Positions 10,606 to 21,200 are shown, counted from the first letter of the stretch. The stretch: DNA of 64,000 nt from Parenemella sanctibonifatiensis (GCF_002250565.1 NZ_NMVJ01000006.1:722539-786538), one strand, 5' to 3'. Notes: a model not told the origin generated them from the sequence alone. A program made the numbers and translations.

Positions 10606-10854
10606 TCAGCGGCGGCCGCGCTGATCCACGTCGACAAAATCGACGCGGATGCTCTCACGACCGGCCAGCGCGGACACCACGGTGCGCAGCGCGCGGGCGG
10701 TGCGACCCTGACGGCCGATCACCTTGCCGACATCGCTGGGGTGCACGCGCACCTCGAGCATCCGGCCGCGGCGCAGATCCTTGTCGCGCACACGGACATC
10801 GTCGGGGTTGGTCACGATGCCCCGGACGAGGTGCTCGAGCGCATCGGCGAGCAT
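10606..10854 (-). CDS. khpA: KH-domain RNA-binding protein
   Basis: An 82-residue single KH-domain protein of the KhpA family, which binds RNA with KhpB/EloR in other Gram-positives. The motif VGKVIGRQGRTARALRTVVSA contains the GxxG loop (GRQG). Its ATG shares one base with the rpsP stop (TGATG). A DVRVRDKDLRRGRMLEVRV segment precedes the KH loop. Confidence 0.93.
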   Translation of the reverse strand: MLADALEHLVRGIVTNPDDVRVRDKDLRRGRMLEVRVHPSDVGKVIGRQGRTARALRTVVSALAGRESIRVDFVDVDQRGRR

Positions 10855-11345
10855 CAGGCTTCCGCCTTGTCCTCGTCGGCCTTGTCTTCGGCACCGGCGT
10901 CCTCAGCCTGGTCCTCGGCAGCGGCCTCGTCAGCCTTCTCCTCGGCCTTGGGGGCTTCCTCATCGGCCTTCTTCTTGGCGCTGAAGGCGGCGACCTGCGG
11001 GGCGTCGCTGGTGTCGGCCAGAGCGCGGTTGTACGCCGCGAGCTTGTCGGCCGGCGCCGGCTGCTCGTCGATGCCCGACGGCGAGTCGTCGCCGCTGAAC
11101 TTCTGCCAGTCACCAGTGCGCTTGAGGATCGCCACGACCGCCTCGGTGGGCTGGGCGCCGACCGAGAGCCAGTACTGAGCGCGCTCGGAATCGACCTTGA
11201 TGATCGACGGGTCGTTCTTGGGGTGGTACTGACCGATCTCCTCGATCGCGCGACCGTCACGCTTGGCGCGCGAGTCCATCACGACGATGCGGTAGTGCGG
11301 GGTACGGATCTTGCCGAGCCGCTTGAGTCGAATCTTGGTGGCCAC
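10854..11345 (-). CDS. rpsP: 30S ribosomal protein S16 with acidic tail
   Basis: Small-subunit assembly protein. The 163-residue product begins [38 protein letters not shown]-like, clearly S16. The GTG at 11345 has AGGAG about 9 bases upstream. After the conserved core (about 1-85) comes an Ala/Glu/Asp/Lys-rich tail of about 60 residues, common in actinobacterial S16 and probably disordered. It heads the rpsP-khpA-rimM-trmD run. The 164 bases upstream hold the leader, with a small TCCGG...CCGGA hairpin and no recognised riboswitch. Confidence 0.95.
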   Translation of the reverse strand: MATKIRLKRLGKIRTPHYRIVVMDSRAKRDGRAIEEIGQYHPKNDPSIIKVDSERAQYWLSVGAQPTEAVVAILKRTGDWQKFSGDDSPSGIDEQPAPADKLAAYNRALADTSDAPQVAAFSAKKKADEEAPKAEEKADEAAAEDQAEDAGAEDKADEDKAEA

Positions 11346-11509
11346 GTGTGTGAAATCTCCTGTAAGGGTGTCCGGACGTACGCCCGGAGCGATGGATGGA
11401 AGGCTCCCTCGTGTGGGGCACGAAGGCAACTTTCCGGGTGGGTGTCCCGTCGGCGTTGAGAGGGCACCGCGGCACATACCCGCGCCATTTTGCCAGATCT
11501 CGGCCGCAG

Positions 11510-12601
11510 TCACCAACGCAGCTGGCTGCCCGCCACCACCAGACCATCGACGATCACGTACGCCGGGTCCCGCAGCACCCTCGGGTCCTGTCGGGGATCG
11601 TCGGCGTACAGCACCAGATCGGCGGGGTCGCCGGCTGCCAGCCCAGGGGCACCGAGCCAGGTCCGCGCCTGCCAGCTGGCCGCTGCCACGGCCGCCTCAG
11701 CGCCCATCACGCTGGCCATCAGCTCCACCTCGCGGGCGATCAGGCCGTGCGGCATCACGCCGCCCGCGTCGGTGCCGGCATACACCTGCACCCCGGCCTC
11801 CACGGCCTGGCCGATCACCTGCAGTCGGCTGTCGAACAGGGCACGCATGTGGGCCGCATAGGTCGGAAACTTCGCTTCCCCGGAGGCGGCAATGTCCGGG
11901 AAGTTCTCCAGATTGGCCATCGTGGGCACCAGGGCGACGCTGCGACTGGCCATCAGTTCGATGGTCTCGGCATCCAGACCGGTGCCATGTTCGACACAGT
12001 CCAAGCCAGCCCGGACCAGCTCCTGCACCGACTGTTCGGAGAAACAGTGTGCAGTCACCTTGGCGCCCAGTTCGTGGGCACGGTCGATCGCCGCCGTCGC
12101 GATGTCGATGGGCCACAGCGGAGTCAGGTCGCCGACCTCACGGTCGATCCAGTCCCCCACCAGCTTGATCCAGCCATCACCGTTGGCAACCTGACGTTCC
12201 ACCTCCGCGACCAGGTCTTCGGGTTGAACCTCGGCGCCGAAATGGCGCAGGTAGCGCTTGGGGCGGGCGATGTGCCGACCGGCCCGGATGATCGTGGGCA
12301 TTCCGGTGCGACCACTCACCCAGGCCGTCGGGGCGGGCGATCCGGCATCCCGCAAAAAGGTCACACCGGCAGCGAGTTCGGTCTCCGCTTGGGTCTTGAC
12401 GGTGGCCGCGTCCACCCGGCCACCGCCGGCGAGCCCGATGTGGCAGTGGGCGTCGACCAGCCCGGGGCTGATCCACCACTGTCCGGGCAGGTCCCGGGCA
12501 CCGCGCACGGGCTCTGAGCCAATCCTGCCGCCGTCGAGCCAGAGCGCGGCTGGCTCGCCACTGTCGGTGAGCCGGCCCCGGATCCGCAACGACTCAACCA
12601 T
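11510..12601 (-). CDS. amidohydrolase family protein between ffh and rpsP
   Basis: A 363-residue metal-dependent amidohydrolase of the imidazolonepropionase/prolidase-like group. Metal ligand motifs are visible: VDAHCHIG (H-x-H), [14 protein letters not shown] and [11 protein letters not shown]. The substrate is unknown. An amidohydrolase at this spot between ffh and rpsP is widespread in actinobacteria, so this is an ordinary resident. Its ATG is 3 bases after the ffh stop, implying co-transcription with ffh. Confidence 0.88.
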   Translation of the reverse strand: MVESLRIRGRLTDSGEPAALWLDGGRIGSEPVRGARDLPGQWWISPGLVDAHCHIGLAGGGRVDAATVKTQAETELAAGVTFLRDAGSPAPTAWVSGRTGMPTIIRAGRHIARPKRYLRHFGAEVQPEDLVAEVERQVANGDGWIKLVGDWIDREVGDLTPLWPIDIATAAIDRAHELGAKVTAHCFSEQSVQELVRAGLDCVEHGTGLDAETIELMASRSVALVPTMANLENFPDIAASGEAKFPTYAAHMRALFDSRLQVIGQAVEAGVQVYAGTDAGGVMPHGLIAREVELMASVMGAEAAVAAASWQARTWLGAPGLAAGDPADLVLYADDPRQDPRVLRDPAYVIVDGLVVAGSQLRW

Positions 12602-12604
12602 CGG

Positions 12605-14176
12605 TCAGCGCTTGTTCTGCTGGTCAAGCATCTTCTGCAACTCCGGCGGCAACTGGAAGCTGCTCGGATCCAGGTTGCCCAGCTGCGAGGGATCGAACCC
12701 GGCCGGGGTCTCCTGCCGCTGGGGTGCCGGCTTGGCCTTGGCCCGCTTGCCCTTCTGGTTCTTCTTGCGCTGCTGGGTGACGCGCTTGCCCGGCTTGGCG
12801 CCCCGCCCGCCGCCGGGAGCACCGCCACCGGGCATCCCTGGCATGCCGGGCATCCCGGGCATGCCACCGCCACCGGCAAGGGAGGACATCATCTTGCGGG
12901 CATCGAAGAAGCGGTTCACCAGCGAGTTGACGTCGCTGACCTCGACCCCGGAACCCTTGGCGATCCGAGCCCGGCGGGACCCGTTGAGGATCTTGGGGTT
13001 GTCGCGCTCGGCCGGGGTCATCGAGTGGATGATCGCCTCGATGCGGTCGATCTCCTTCTCGTCGATGTTTTCGATCTGGTCCTTGAACTGACCCATTCCG
13101 GGCAGCATCCCGAAGATCTTTGACAGCGGCCCCATCTTGCGGACCGCCTGCATCTGCTGCAGGAAGTCGGCCAGACCGAACTCCTTGCCGCCGCCGGTCA
13201 TCAACTTCTCGGCGGCCTTCTGAGACTGCTCGGCGTCGAAGGTCCGCTCTGCCTGCTCGATCAGCGTGAGCATGTCGCCCATGTCGAGGATTCGGCCGGC
13301 CATCCGGTCGGGATGGAAGACATCGAAGTCGGTGAGCTTCTCGCCGTTGGAGGCGAACATGATCGGCTTGCCGGTGACCCGAGCGATCGACAGCGCCGCA
13401 CCACCACGGGCGTCACCGTCCAGCTTGGTGAGCACAACGCCGTCGAAACCGACGCCGTCACCGAAGGCCTTGGCCGTGTTGACTGCGTCCTGACCGATCA
13501 TCGCGTCGACGACGAAGAGCACCTCGTCCGGGCTGGTCGCCTCGCGGATGTCGGCGGCCTGCTGCATCAGTTCGGCATCAATGCCGAGCCGGCCCGCGGT
13601 GTCGATGATGAGCACGTCGTGCAGCGACCGTTCCGCCTCCGTCACTGCCTGCCGCGCCACCGCCACCGGATCGCCGACGCCGTTGCCGGGCTCAGGTGCG
13701 AAGGTCTGTACGCCGGCACGCTGACCCACGATCTGCAGCTGGTTCACCGCGTTGGGACGCTGCAGGTCACAGGCCGCAAGCAGCGGACTGTGACCCTGGC
13801 CCTTCAGCCACATCGCCAGCTTGCCGGCAAGGGTGGTCTTACCAGCACCCTGCAGACCCGCCAGCATGATGATGGTGGGCGGCCGCTTCGCAAACCGCAG
13901 GTTGCGGGTCTCGCCGCCGAGGATCTGGACCAGTTCCTCGTTGACGATCTTGACGATCTGCTGGGCCGGGTTGAGTGCAGCGGAGACCTCGGCCTCCCGG
14001 GCCCGTTCCTTCACCTTGGCGATGAAGTCCTTGACGACCCCAAGGTTGACGTCGGCCTCGAGCAGCGCGATGCGGATCTCACGAGCCGTCGCGTCGATGT
14101 CAGCATCGGTCAATCGACCTTTACCGCGCAGGGACTTGAACGTCGCGGCGAGCCGGTCCTGGAGGGTGTTGAACAC
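12605..14176 (-). CDS. ffh: signal recognition particle protein Ffh
   Basis: SRP54 GTPase that binds signal sequences and 4.5S RNA and delivers ribosomes to FtsY. The 523-residue product has the N domain, then GLQGAGKTTLAGKLA (P-loop), DTAGRLG, TKLDGDARGG and a Met-rich M domain. Near the end is an MPG repeat (GMPGMPGMPGMPGGG) encoded by 9-base units. The GTG at 14176 is chosen because AAGGATC lies about 8 bases upstream and VFNTLQDRLAATFK is the usual start. TAGGCT at 14210-14215 fits a -10 box giving a leader of about 27 bases. Confidence 0.96.
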   Translation of the reverse strand: MFNTLQDRLAATFKSLRGKGRLTDADIDATAREIRIALLEADVNLGVVKDFIAKVKERAREAEVSAALNPAQQIVKIVNEELVQILGGETRNLRFAKRPPTIIMLAGLQGAGKTTLAGKLAMWLKGQGHSPLLAACDLQRPNAVNQLQIVGQRAGVQTFAPEPGNGVGDPVAVARQAVTEAERSLHDVLIIDTAGRLGIDAELMQQAADIREATSPDEVLFVVDAMIGQDAVNTAKAFGDGVGFDGVVLTKLDGDARGGAALSIARVTGKPIMFASNGEKLTDFDVFHPDRMAGRILDMGDMLTLIEQAERTFDAEQSQKAAEKLMTGGGKEFGLADFLQQMQAVRKMGPLSKIFGMLPGMGQFKDQIENIDEKEIDRIEAIIHSMTPAERDNPKILNGSRRARIAKGSGVEVSDVNSLVNRFFDARKMMSSLAGGGGMPGMPGMPGMPGGGAPGGGRGAKPGKRVTQQRKKNQKGKRAKAKPAPQRQETPAGFDPSQLGNLDPSSFQLPPELQKMLDQQNKR

Positions 14177-14209
14177 GCTGGATCCTTCGTCGGTGCACTG
14201 AGGCACACC

Positions 14210-14215
14210 AGCCTA
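14210..14215 (-). promoter_or_regulatory. predicted -10 box of ffh
   Basis: TAGGCT on the minus strand, about 34 bases before the ffh GTG; this mRNA would have a short leader carrying the AAGGAT ribosome-binding site. Confidence 0.45.
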
Positions 14216-14271
14216 CTCCAGCCCCACCGCTGCCCCGGACTGGACAGCATGCCGCCGGCCCCGTGAACGTT

Positions 14272-14277
14272 TACCGT
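14272..14277 (+). promoter_or_regulatory. predicted -10 box, leaderless DUF418 gene
   Basis: TACCGT followed by exactly 6 bases and ATG at 14284, with no Shine-Dalgarno sequence. Confidence 0.5.
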
Positions 14278-14283
14278 TCTTCC

Positions 14284-15516
14284 ATGTCGACCCAATCGCC
14301 TCCGCCCGCCCGCGCGCTCGCACCGGATCTGGCCCGTGGTGTGATGCTGCTGCTGATTGGCCTGGCCAACATTCCCTGGTTCATCTGGGGCCGCCCCTCG
14401 GGCATGACTATGGCTCACCCACTCGACCCGACCGGCGTCGATGCCGTCATCCAGTTCGTGATGTTGGTCACCATCGACATGCGGGCGCTGCCGATGTTCG
14501 CCTTCCTGTTCGGCTACGGCATGGTCCAGTTCGTCAACAGCCGCGAGCGGCGCGGTTTCGACCGACCACAGATCAGCGGCATGCTGTCACGGCGTCACTG
14601 GGGCATGTTGCTCTTCGGCCTGGTGCACGCCGCACTGCTGTTCTTCGGCGATGTGCTCGGCACCTACGCCATCCTCGCTCTGGTGCTCGGCCCGCTTTTC
14701 TTCCGGCGCTCCGACAAGGTCATCAGGATCGCGCGCGGAGTCATCTTCGGACTGGCGGTGCTGTTCGCTGTGTTCAGTCTCGCCAGCGGGATCATGCTGC
14801 TCCTGGTTCCCGAGGCGATGGCCTCGGCCGGCGCCTTCCCAATGTTCGACACCAAGGCACCCAATGCCGAGCCGAACTATCTCGCCTCGATCGGCGCGCG
14901 ACTGTCGACGTGGCTCTTCCCGACCCTGGGTTCGATCTTCGGTGGCACCGTCGCGGTCGCGCTGATGTCGGGCTGGCTGGCCGCGCGCAAGGGTCTGCTG
15001 GACCGCCCGCAGGACCACGTGCGTACGTTGCGGGTCTGGGCCATCGGCGGCATCGCCACCGGCTGGATCGGGGGGCTGCCCGAGGCACTGGCCCAGGTCG
15101 GTGTCCTCCCCATCCCGGTCGAGATCAGCTGGATGTTGATCGGCGTGCAGCAGGTGACCGGCCTGTTCGCCGGGTTGGGGTACGCGGCACTGTTCGGTCT
15201 GATCGCCGTGGCCATCAGTCGGCGCGCCGAACGCGGCATCGTCGTGGACGCTGTCGAAGCGGTCGGACAGCGCTCACTGTCGGCCTACCTCTTCCAGTCG
15301 GTCTGCTTCGCGCCGCTGATGTGTGCCTGGGGTTTCGGGCTCGGCGGGCTGATCGGCACCACGGCCGCGGCCGGCATCGCGATCCTGGTCTGGGCGGTCT
15401 CGGTGGTGCTGTGCTGGTTGCTGGCCCGTGCCGGCAAACGCGGTCCGGCCGAGGTGGCCCTGCGGGGACTCACGTACGCCGGGCGTCAACCCCAGCCACG
15501 CGGGCACGTCGTTTGA
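14284..15516 (+). CDS. DUF418 / YeiB-like membrane protein
   Basis: A 410-residue integral membrane protein. The N-terminal ARALAPDLARGVMLLLIGLANIP and the later RALPMFAFLFGYGMVQFVN match the DUF418 family, with about ten membrane segments. The C-terminal half has YLFQSVCFAPLMCAWGFGLGG, also typical (acyltransferase-3/OpgC-like membrane fold). Function is unknown; some members have been linked to lipid or cell-envelope export. I chose the ATG at 14284, not the GTG 21 bases earlier, because of the TACCGT-N6-ATG arrangement. It is a single gene, divergent from ffh. Confidence 0.85.
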   Translation: MSTQSPPPARALAPDLARGVMLLLIGLANIPWFIWGRPSGMTMAHPLDPTGVDAVIQFVMLVTIDMRALPMFAFLFGYGMVQFVNSRERRGFDRPQISGMLSRRHWGMLLFGLVHAALLFFGDVLGTYAILALVLGPLFFRRSDKVIRIARGVIFGLAVLFAVFSLASGIMLLLVPEAMASAGAFPMFDTKAPNAEPNYLASIGARLSTWLFPTLGSIFGGTVAVALMSGWLAARKGLLDRPQDHVRTLRVWAIGGIATGWIGGLPEALAQVGVLPIPVEISWMLIGVQQVTGLFAGLGYAALFGLIAVAISRRAERGIVVDAVEAVGQRSLSAYLFQSVCFAPLMCAWGFGLGGLIGTTAAAGIAILVWAVSVVLCWLLARAGKRGPAEVALRGLTYAGRQPQPRGHVV

Positions 15517-15550
15517 TCACACGCACCCCCTGATCAGACACCCACCAGAC

Positions 15551-16924
15551 TCAGACCCTGAGGGTGCCGCGGTCCTCGCGTACGAACAGCAACGCGACCA
15601 GACCGATGGCCAGCACCAGCACGATGCCGAGAATCCCGAAGTACTGGGTCTCCTGCTGCCCCGTCAGCCAGGCGCCCAGGCCGATGAAGCCGACCCAGGC
15701 CGCCGAGGACAAGAACGACACCGCGCGGCCGGTGGTGGCGTACAGGCCGAAGATCTCGCCGGCCTTGCCCTGCGGCGTGGCGCGCGCCAGGAAGGACCGG
15801 CTCGCGGACTGGGTCGGCCCGACAAAGAGGCACAGGGCCAGCCCCAGACCCCAGAACACCCCGGTGCCGGCGTCATGGAAGATGAACACGCCCAGCCCCA
15901 GGAGCACCAGCGCCGACAGCGAGATCACCATCACCGCCTTGGGGCCGATCCGGTCATCGAGCAGGCCGAATCCCATGGTCGCGACACCGGCGACCAGGTT
16001 GGCCGCGACGCCGAAGATGATCACCTCTGCGAAACTGAAGCCGAAGGTGACGCTGGCCAGCACGGCCCCATAGGTGAAAACGCCGGCCAGACCGTCGCGG
16101 AACAGCGCCGAGGCGATCAGAAACTTCAAGGTCTCCGGAGACGTACGCCACAGGTCCTTCAGGCTACGGAACAGCTCGCGGTAGGACCCGAGGACACCAA
16201 GCGGTTCCCCGGTGCGGACGCCGGTGTCGCGCAGCGCAATGAACAGCGGGATGCAGAAGACCACGGTCCAAGCGCCGCACAGCAGCATCGCGAAGCGGAC
16301 GTCGTCGGGGCCGAAGTCCATGCCCCGAATGGCGACGATGAGCAGCAGGATGCAGATGCCGCCGAGGTAGCCCAGTCCCCAGCCCAGGCCCGAGACCCGA
16401 CCAACCGTTGCCGGGGTGGCGACCTTCTCGATCGAGGCGTAGTAGTTGACGTTGGCGATCTCGGCGATGACATTGCCGACGCCCAGCAGCACCAGGCCCA
16501 GGATGAAGTACTCCGGTGCCGGTGCGACGAACCACAGGCTGGCCGAGACCGCGGCCAGCAGGAGGGTCTGGATGAGCAGGTAGCGCATCCGACGGCCGGA
16601 TCGGTCCGCCCCCTGGCCCAGCACCGGCGCCAGCAAGGCGATCAGGACGCCTGCGACCGCCATCCCGATGCCGTAGGTCATGTTGACCTGGTTCTCCGGC
16701 CCGAAGGTCGACGACGTCAGGTAGACCGAAAAAACGAAGGTCGTGATGACGGTGGCGAAGGGCTGGGTGCTCCAGTCCCACAGCCCCCAGCTGACCACCT
16801 TCCACTTCGGTGCCGGCCGGGTCGCGAGGGTTCCGGCCGGGGTGCCGTCCGGCAACGTCCCGGCGTCGGGCGCGTACGGATCGGCGGCGGGCTGCTCAGG
16901 CAGGTACGGGTTGGTGCTGCTCAC
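15551..16924 (-). CDS. MFS transporter, UMF1 (Atg22-like) family
   Basis: A 457-residue transporter with 12 membrane segments. The start WGLWDWSTQPFATVITTFVFSVYL is the hallmark of the bacterial UMF1 group related to yeast Atg22, a vacuolar amino-acid effluxer. The first ~40 residues are Pro-rich and cytoplasmic. Substrate unknown. The start GTG is preceded by TAGGTT and exactly 6 bases, so a leaderless mRNA is predicted. Further upstream is a separated inverted repeat (ATGTGACC...GGTCACAT, 16943-16993). It ends 35 bases from the convergent DUF418 gene. Confidence 0.88.
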   Translation of the reverse strand: MSSTNPYLPEQPAADPYAPDAGTLPDGTPAGTLATRPAPKWKVVSWGLWDWSTQPFATVITTFVFSVYLTSSTFGPENQVNMTYGIGMAVAGVLIALLAPVLGQGADRSGRRMRYLLIQTLLLAAVSASLWFVAPAPEYFILGLVLLGVGNVIAEIANVNYYASIEKVATPATVGRVSGLGWGLGYLGGICILLLIVAIRGMDFGPDDVRFAMLLCGAWTVVFCIPLFIALRDTGVRTGEPLGVLGSYRELFRSLKDLWRTSPETLKFLIASALFRDGLAGVFTYGAVLASVTFGFSFAEVIIFGVAANLVAGVATMGFGLLDDRIGPKAVMVISLSALVLLGLGVFIFHDAGTGVFWGLGLALCLFVGPTQSASRSFLARATPQGKAGEIFGLYATTGRAVSFLSSAAWVGFIGLGAWLTGQQETQYFGILGIVLVLAIGLVALLFVREDRGTLRV

Positions 16925-16930
16925 GCGCTC

Positions 16931-16936
16931 AACCTA
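16931..16936 (-). promoter_or_regulatory. predicted -10 box, leaderless UMF1 gene
   Basis: TAGGTT on the minus strand, 6 bases before the GTG at 16924. Confidence 0.5.
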
Positions 16937-17024
16937 GCCCTCATGTGACCGGCGCGCGATCGTTTCCGCCACTTGTTCACCTGAGGGTCACATCAGGGGC
17001 CGTCGGCTGTGGGCTCGGACGCGA

Positions 17025-18188
17025 TCAGTTCTCGCTGAGCAGCGCGTCCACGAAGCCTTCCGGCTCAAACGGAGCCAGATCGTCGGGGCCCTCGCCCAGA
17101 CCGATGAGCTTCACCGGTACGCCGAGTTCGCGCTGCACCTGCACCACGATGCCGCCCTTGGCCGATCCATCGAGCTTGGTCAGCACGATGCCGGTGACGT
17201 TGACGACCTCAGCGAAGATCCGGGCCTGGGTGAGGCCGTTCTGGCCGGTGGTGGCATCCAGCACCAGCAACACCTCGGTGACCGGCGCCTTCTTCTCCAT
17301 CACCCGCTTGACCTTGCCGAGCTCGTCCATCAGGCCGGTCTTGGTGTGCAGTCGGCCCGCAGTGTCGACGATGACGACGTCGACCTCCTGGTCGATGCCA
17401 GCGGCCACCGCATCGAAGGCGACCGAGGCCGGGTCGGTGCCCTCGTCCTTGCGTACCGTGGGGACGCCGACGCGGGCGCCCCAAGTCTCCAGCTGTTCGG
17501 CGGCGGCAGCCCGGAAGGTGTCGGCTGCACCCAGCAGCACGTCCTTCTCCTCAGCCACCAGCACCCGGGCCAGCTTGCCGACGGTGGTGGTCTTGCCGGT
17601 GCCGTTGACGCCGACCACCATCACCACAGCCGGATTGTCGCCGCTGCGTTCCAGCGCCAAGCTGCGGTCCATGCTCGGGTCGACCAGCTTCAGCAGCTCC
17701 TCGCGCAGCACCTCACGGGCCTTGGCTGCGTCGCCGGATCCATCGACTCGCAGCCGGGTGCGCAGGTTGTCCACGAGTTCGGTGGCCGGGCCCACGCCGA
17801 GGTCGGAGCTGATCAGGACAGTTTCCAAATCCTCCCAGTCGTTCTCGTCGAGCTGGTCGCTCGAGATCAGGTTGAGCAGCCCACGCGCCAGCGGATTGTT
17901 GGAGCCGGCCAGCTTGTGACGCAGCCGACCCAGTCGGGACCGCACGGGCTCCGGGCGGTCAAGTTCGGGAGTGGACTCGGCCGGCACCTCCGCCGGCTCG
18001 GGCGCGGTGACCGGGACCTCCGGCGTACCGGGCTCGGCGACCGACGGGCCGGCGCCGGTGCCCTGCTCGAGCTGGTCACGGTCCTTGCCTCGGCTGATCG
18101 ATCGGCGGCTGCTGACGACGACGATGGTCGCCACGCCGATTGTGAGGATGACGCCGGCAAGGATCAGGAGGAAGAGCAAAGTATCCAC
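17025..18188 (-). CDS. ftsY: SRP receptor FtsY
   Basis: GTPase receptor that docks the Ffh-ribosome complex at the membrane. The 387-residue product has an N-terminal membrane segment (about 4-25), an acidic/Pro-rich spacer (about 40-80), the N domain, then GVNGTGKTTTVGKLA, DTAGRLHTK and TKLDGSAKGG, ending LIGLGEGPDDLAPFEPEGFVDALL. The membrane-anchored form is normal in actinobacteria. The GTG at 18188 follows TAGGAT by exactly 6 bases, predicting a leaderless mRNA. It lies downstream of smc, with a 54-base gap. Confidence 0.96.
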   Translation of the reverse strand: MDTLLFLLILAGVILTIGVATIVVVSSRRSISRGKDRDQLEQGTGAGPSVAEPGTPEVPVTAPEPAEVPAESTPELDRPEPVRSRLGRLRHKLAGSNNPLARGLLNLISSDQLDENDWEDLETVLISSDLGVGPATELVDNLRTRLRVDGSGDAAKAREVLREELLKLVDPSMDRSLALERSGDNPAVVMVVGVNGTGKTTTVGKLARVLVAEEKDVLLGAADTFRAAAAEQLETWGARVGVPTVRKDEGTDPASVAFDAVAAGIDQEVDVVIVDTAGRLHTKTGLMDELGKVKRVMEKKAPVTEVLLVLDATTGQNGLTQARIFAEVVNVTGIVLTKLDGSAKGGIVVQVQRELGVPVKLIGLGEGPDDLAPFEPEGFVDALLSEN

Positions 18189-18194
18189 GCGGGC

Positions 18195-18200
18195 ATCCTA
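18195..18200 (-). promoter_or_regulatory. predicted -10 box, leaderless ftsY
   Basis: TAGGAT on the minus strand, 6 bases before the GTG at 18188. Confidence 0.5.
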
Positions 18201-18242
18201 GTCACGCGGTTCTGGTCGTGGGTGCTGGTCGCGGGAGAGGTG

Positions 18243-21200
18243 TCAGTCGACAGCGGTCTGGTCGTGCGGCAGCTTCTGCGAGATGACGGTGGTGACGCCG
18301 TCCCCGCGCATCGTGACGCCGTACAGAGCGTCGGCGATTTCCATGGTGCGCTTCTGGTGGGTGATGACCAGCAGCTGACTCGACTCGCGCAGTTCGGTGT
18401 AGATGTCCAGCAGCCGGCCCAGATTGACGTCGTCCAGCGCCGCCTCGACCTCGTCGAGGATGTAGAAGGGGCTCGGACGGGCCATGAACAGCGACACCAG
18501 GAAGGCGACCGCCACCAGGGATCGCTCACCACCGGACAGCAGCGACAGCCGCTTGATCTTCTTGCCGGGTGGGCGTGCTTCCACCTCGATACCGGTCGTC
18601 AACCATTGACCCGGTTCGGTCAGCACCAGCCGGCCCTCGCCGCCGGGAAAGAGCCGGGCGAAGACGTGGTTGAACGCCTTCTCCACATCGGCGTACGCCT
18701 CGGCGAAGACCTGCTCCACGCGCCGGTCGACCTCGGTGACGATGTCGAGCAGGTCCTGCCGGGTCCGGGTCAGGTCGGCGAGCTGTTCGGAGAGGAACTG
18801 GTGGCGTTCCTTGAGTGCGTCGAACTCCTCCAAGGCCAACGGGTTGACCTTGCCGAGCTCGCGCAGGTTGCGTTCGGCCCGCTTGAACCGCTTTTCCTGC
18901 TCAGCCCGGACGAAGGGCACCGGCTCGGGTGTCTCGTCCTCGTCGGTGAGCGCCGAACCGTCGGGCCTGGTGAGTACCGGCACCAGCTGGTCCGGTCCGT
19001 ACTCCTGTGCCAGCACCTCAGCGGTCAGGCCCAGTTCCTCCATCGCGCGCTCGGCCAGCGCCTCCACCCGGAGCCGTTGCTGCTGGCGGGCGAGTTCGTC
19101 GCGATGGGCTGCGTCGGCCAGTTCGGAGACTCGCGCGTTGCTGTCCCGGACCGCCTGTCGGGCGGCGGTCAGCTGTTCTTCTGCACCCTGGGCCTGGGCC
19201 TGCAGGGTGGCCCGTCGCTCGCCTGCGATGGCGCTGGATCGGGTCAGCCGTTCCTGCAGCCACGCGACGCCGGCGGCGACGGCCCGGGCCCGGTCGGCAT
19301 CGCGCTTGAGGCGCGCCCGGCGCTCCTGGGCCTCGTGGCGGGCCTTGCGTTCCACTGCAGCCGCATCCCGCAGCGCACCCGCACGACCGGCGAGGCTGCG
19401 GACCCGCTCCTCCAGCGTGCGCAGCGCCAGCCGCGCCTCCATCTCCTGACCGCGGGCACGACGTTCGGCTGCCTCGGCGGCATCGCGGGCAGCCGGGTCC
19501 GGGTCGCTGACGTCCTCGTCGCTGGCGTGTGTCAACCGCTCGGTCAGCTCGGCGAGTTTGGTGCGATGCTCCTCGCCGGCCCGGCGGGCCTGCTCGATGC
19601 TGGCCTGCAACCGGTCCGCCTCGGCCGTGGCCGAGCGGGCCTGCTGGGAAGCCTGACCGAGCTGCTCGGCGAGTGCGGCCATCTCCGCGTCGGACTCGTG
19701 CAGCTTGGCCAGCGCCGCCTGCTCGGCTGCTTGGGCCCGGGTCAGCTTCTCCTCGGCCTTCGACAGGTCGAATCGGGACCGGTCCCGCTCGTGCTCCACC
19801 GTGGTCTGCTCGGCCTGGGCGGCGTCGACGGCGGCCTGCAACTCGATCAGGCTGGGCCCGCTGCCGGAGCCGCCGGTGGCGGCGTACCCGCTGAGCACGT
19901 CACCGTCGGCGGTGACGGCGGTGAGTTCGGGGCGTTCGGCGACCAGGGCACCGGCGGCCGCGAGGTCGGCGACCACGACAGTGCTGGCCAGCAGCCAGGC
20001 GATGGCGCCGCGGACTGATTCGTCGGCACTGACCAGATCGATCGCGGGCCGGGCCCCTGTCGGCAGCTCCTGGATCGGTGCGGGCGTGGCCTCGACGCCG
20101 GCCAGCAGCAGGGCCGTGCGGCCGTGTTCGCCGGCGCGCAACTGGCCGATGATGTCAGCCGCGTCGCGTACGCCACCGACCGCGACCGATTCGGCGTAGG
20201 GCCCCAGTGCCGCGGCCACGGCGGCCTCGTTGCCGGGGGTGACCGTGATCCGGCCGGTGACCGGGCCGAGCACCTCGGCCGCGAGGTCCATCGCGTGGAC
20301 GTCGACCGACTGGCCGCGTTCCAGGCCGGCCCGCAAGCCTTCCAGACGCGCCGACAGGCTGGCGTGGCGTCGGTCCAGCTCGCTCTCCTGCTGCCGCACC
20401 TTCGTGAGCTCCTGCTCGGCGGCGCCGACCGCTTCCTCGGCGCGCTCCCATTCCTCGTCGAGGTCGGACTCACCGGAATCGAACTGCGCGACCTTGGTCT
20501 CGAGGCTCTGGAAGCGGCGGGTGGCCTCCTGGGCACGCTGCTGGGCGGCGGCGCGCGAAGCCTCCAGGCGCTCGACCTCCTCGTCGGCGGCAGCGGCGCG
20601 GGACTCGGCCGAACCGACCTGACCCTTGAGTTTGGCCAGACCCTCGCGCCGGTCCGCGACCGCCCGCAGCTGCGCGCTGTACGCCTTCGCCTCGGCTTGA
20701 GCAGTGGCCTCGGCCGCAGCCCGTTCCTCGCTGGCGGTGGTCAGCGTCTCGCGTCGCTGTCCCACCTGCTCGGTGAGTTTGGCTTCTTCCTTGCCGATCT
20801 GGTCAGCCTCGGCCAGAAGTTCGTCGGGGCTCTTGCCGCGTCGTTCCTCGGTGGGCTGGTTCTTGGCGTGCCGGATGCGTTCCTGGGCGATGGCGGCGGT
20901 GGCGCTGGCCCGTTCGGTGAGCCCAGCCAGGGCATACCAGGTGTCGGCTGCCTGCTGCAGTGCCGGACGATGCTCAGCGACGGCCTGTTCGGCGGCGGCT
21001 TCGCCCTCCCTGGCGGCCTGGGCGGCAGCGGCGGCTGCGGCTTGCTGTCGCTCCAGTTCGCGCTCGTCGGCCAAGTCGGCCGCCAGCGACAACTGCGCCT
21101 GGACCAGGTCGTCGGCGAGCAACCGGGCCCGGGCGTCGCGGGCCTCCGCCTGGATCACGGCAGCCTTGCGGGCCACCTCGGCCTGCCGACCCAGCGGTTT

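Noticed and set aside
11346-11509. Riboswitch or autoregulatory leader before rpsP
   Set aside because: Only one small hairpin; no known conserved leader pattern visible.
15517-15550. Terminator between the DUF418 and UMF1 genes
   Set aside because: Two TGATCA copies are self-palindromes only; no convincing stem-loop.
17346-20018. 890-codon open frame antisense to ftsY and smc
   Set aside because: Same reason: it mirrors codon bias of the real genes on the minus strand.
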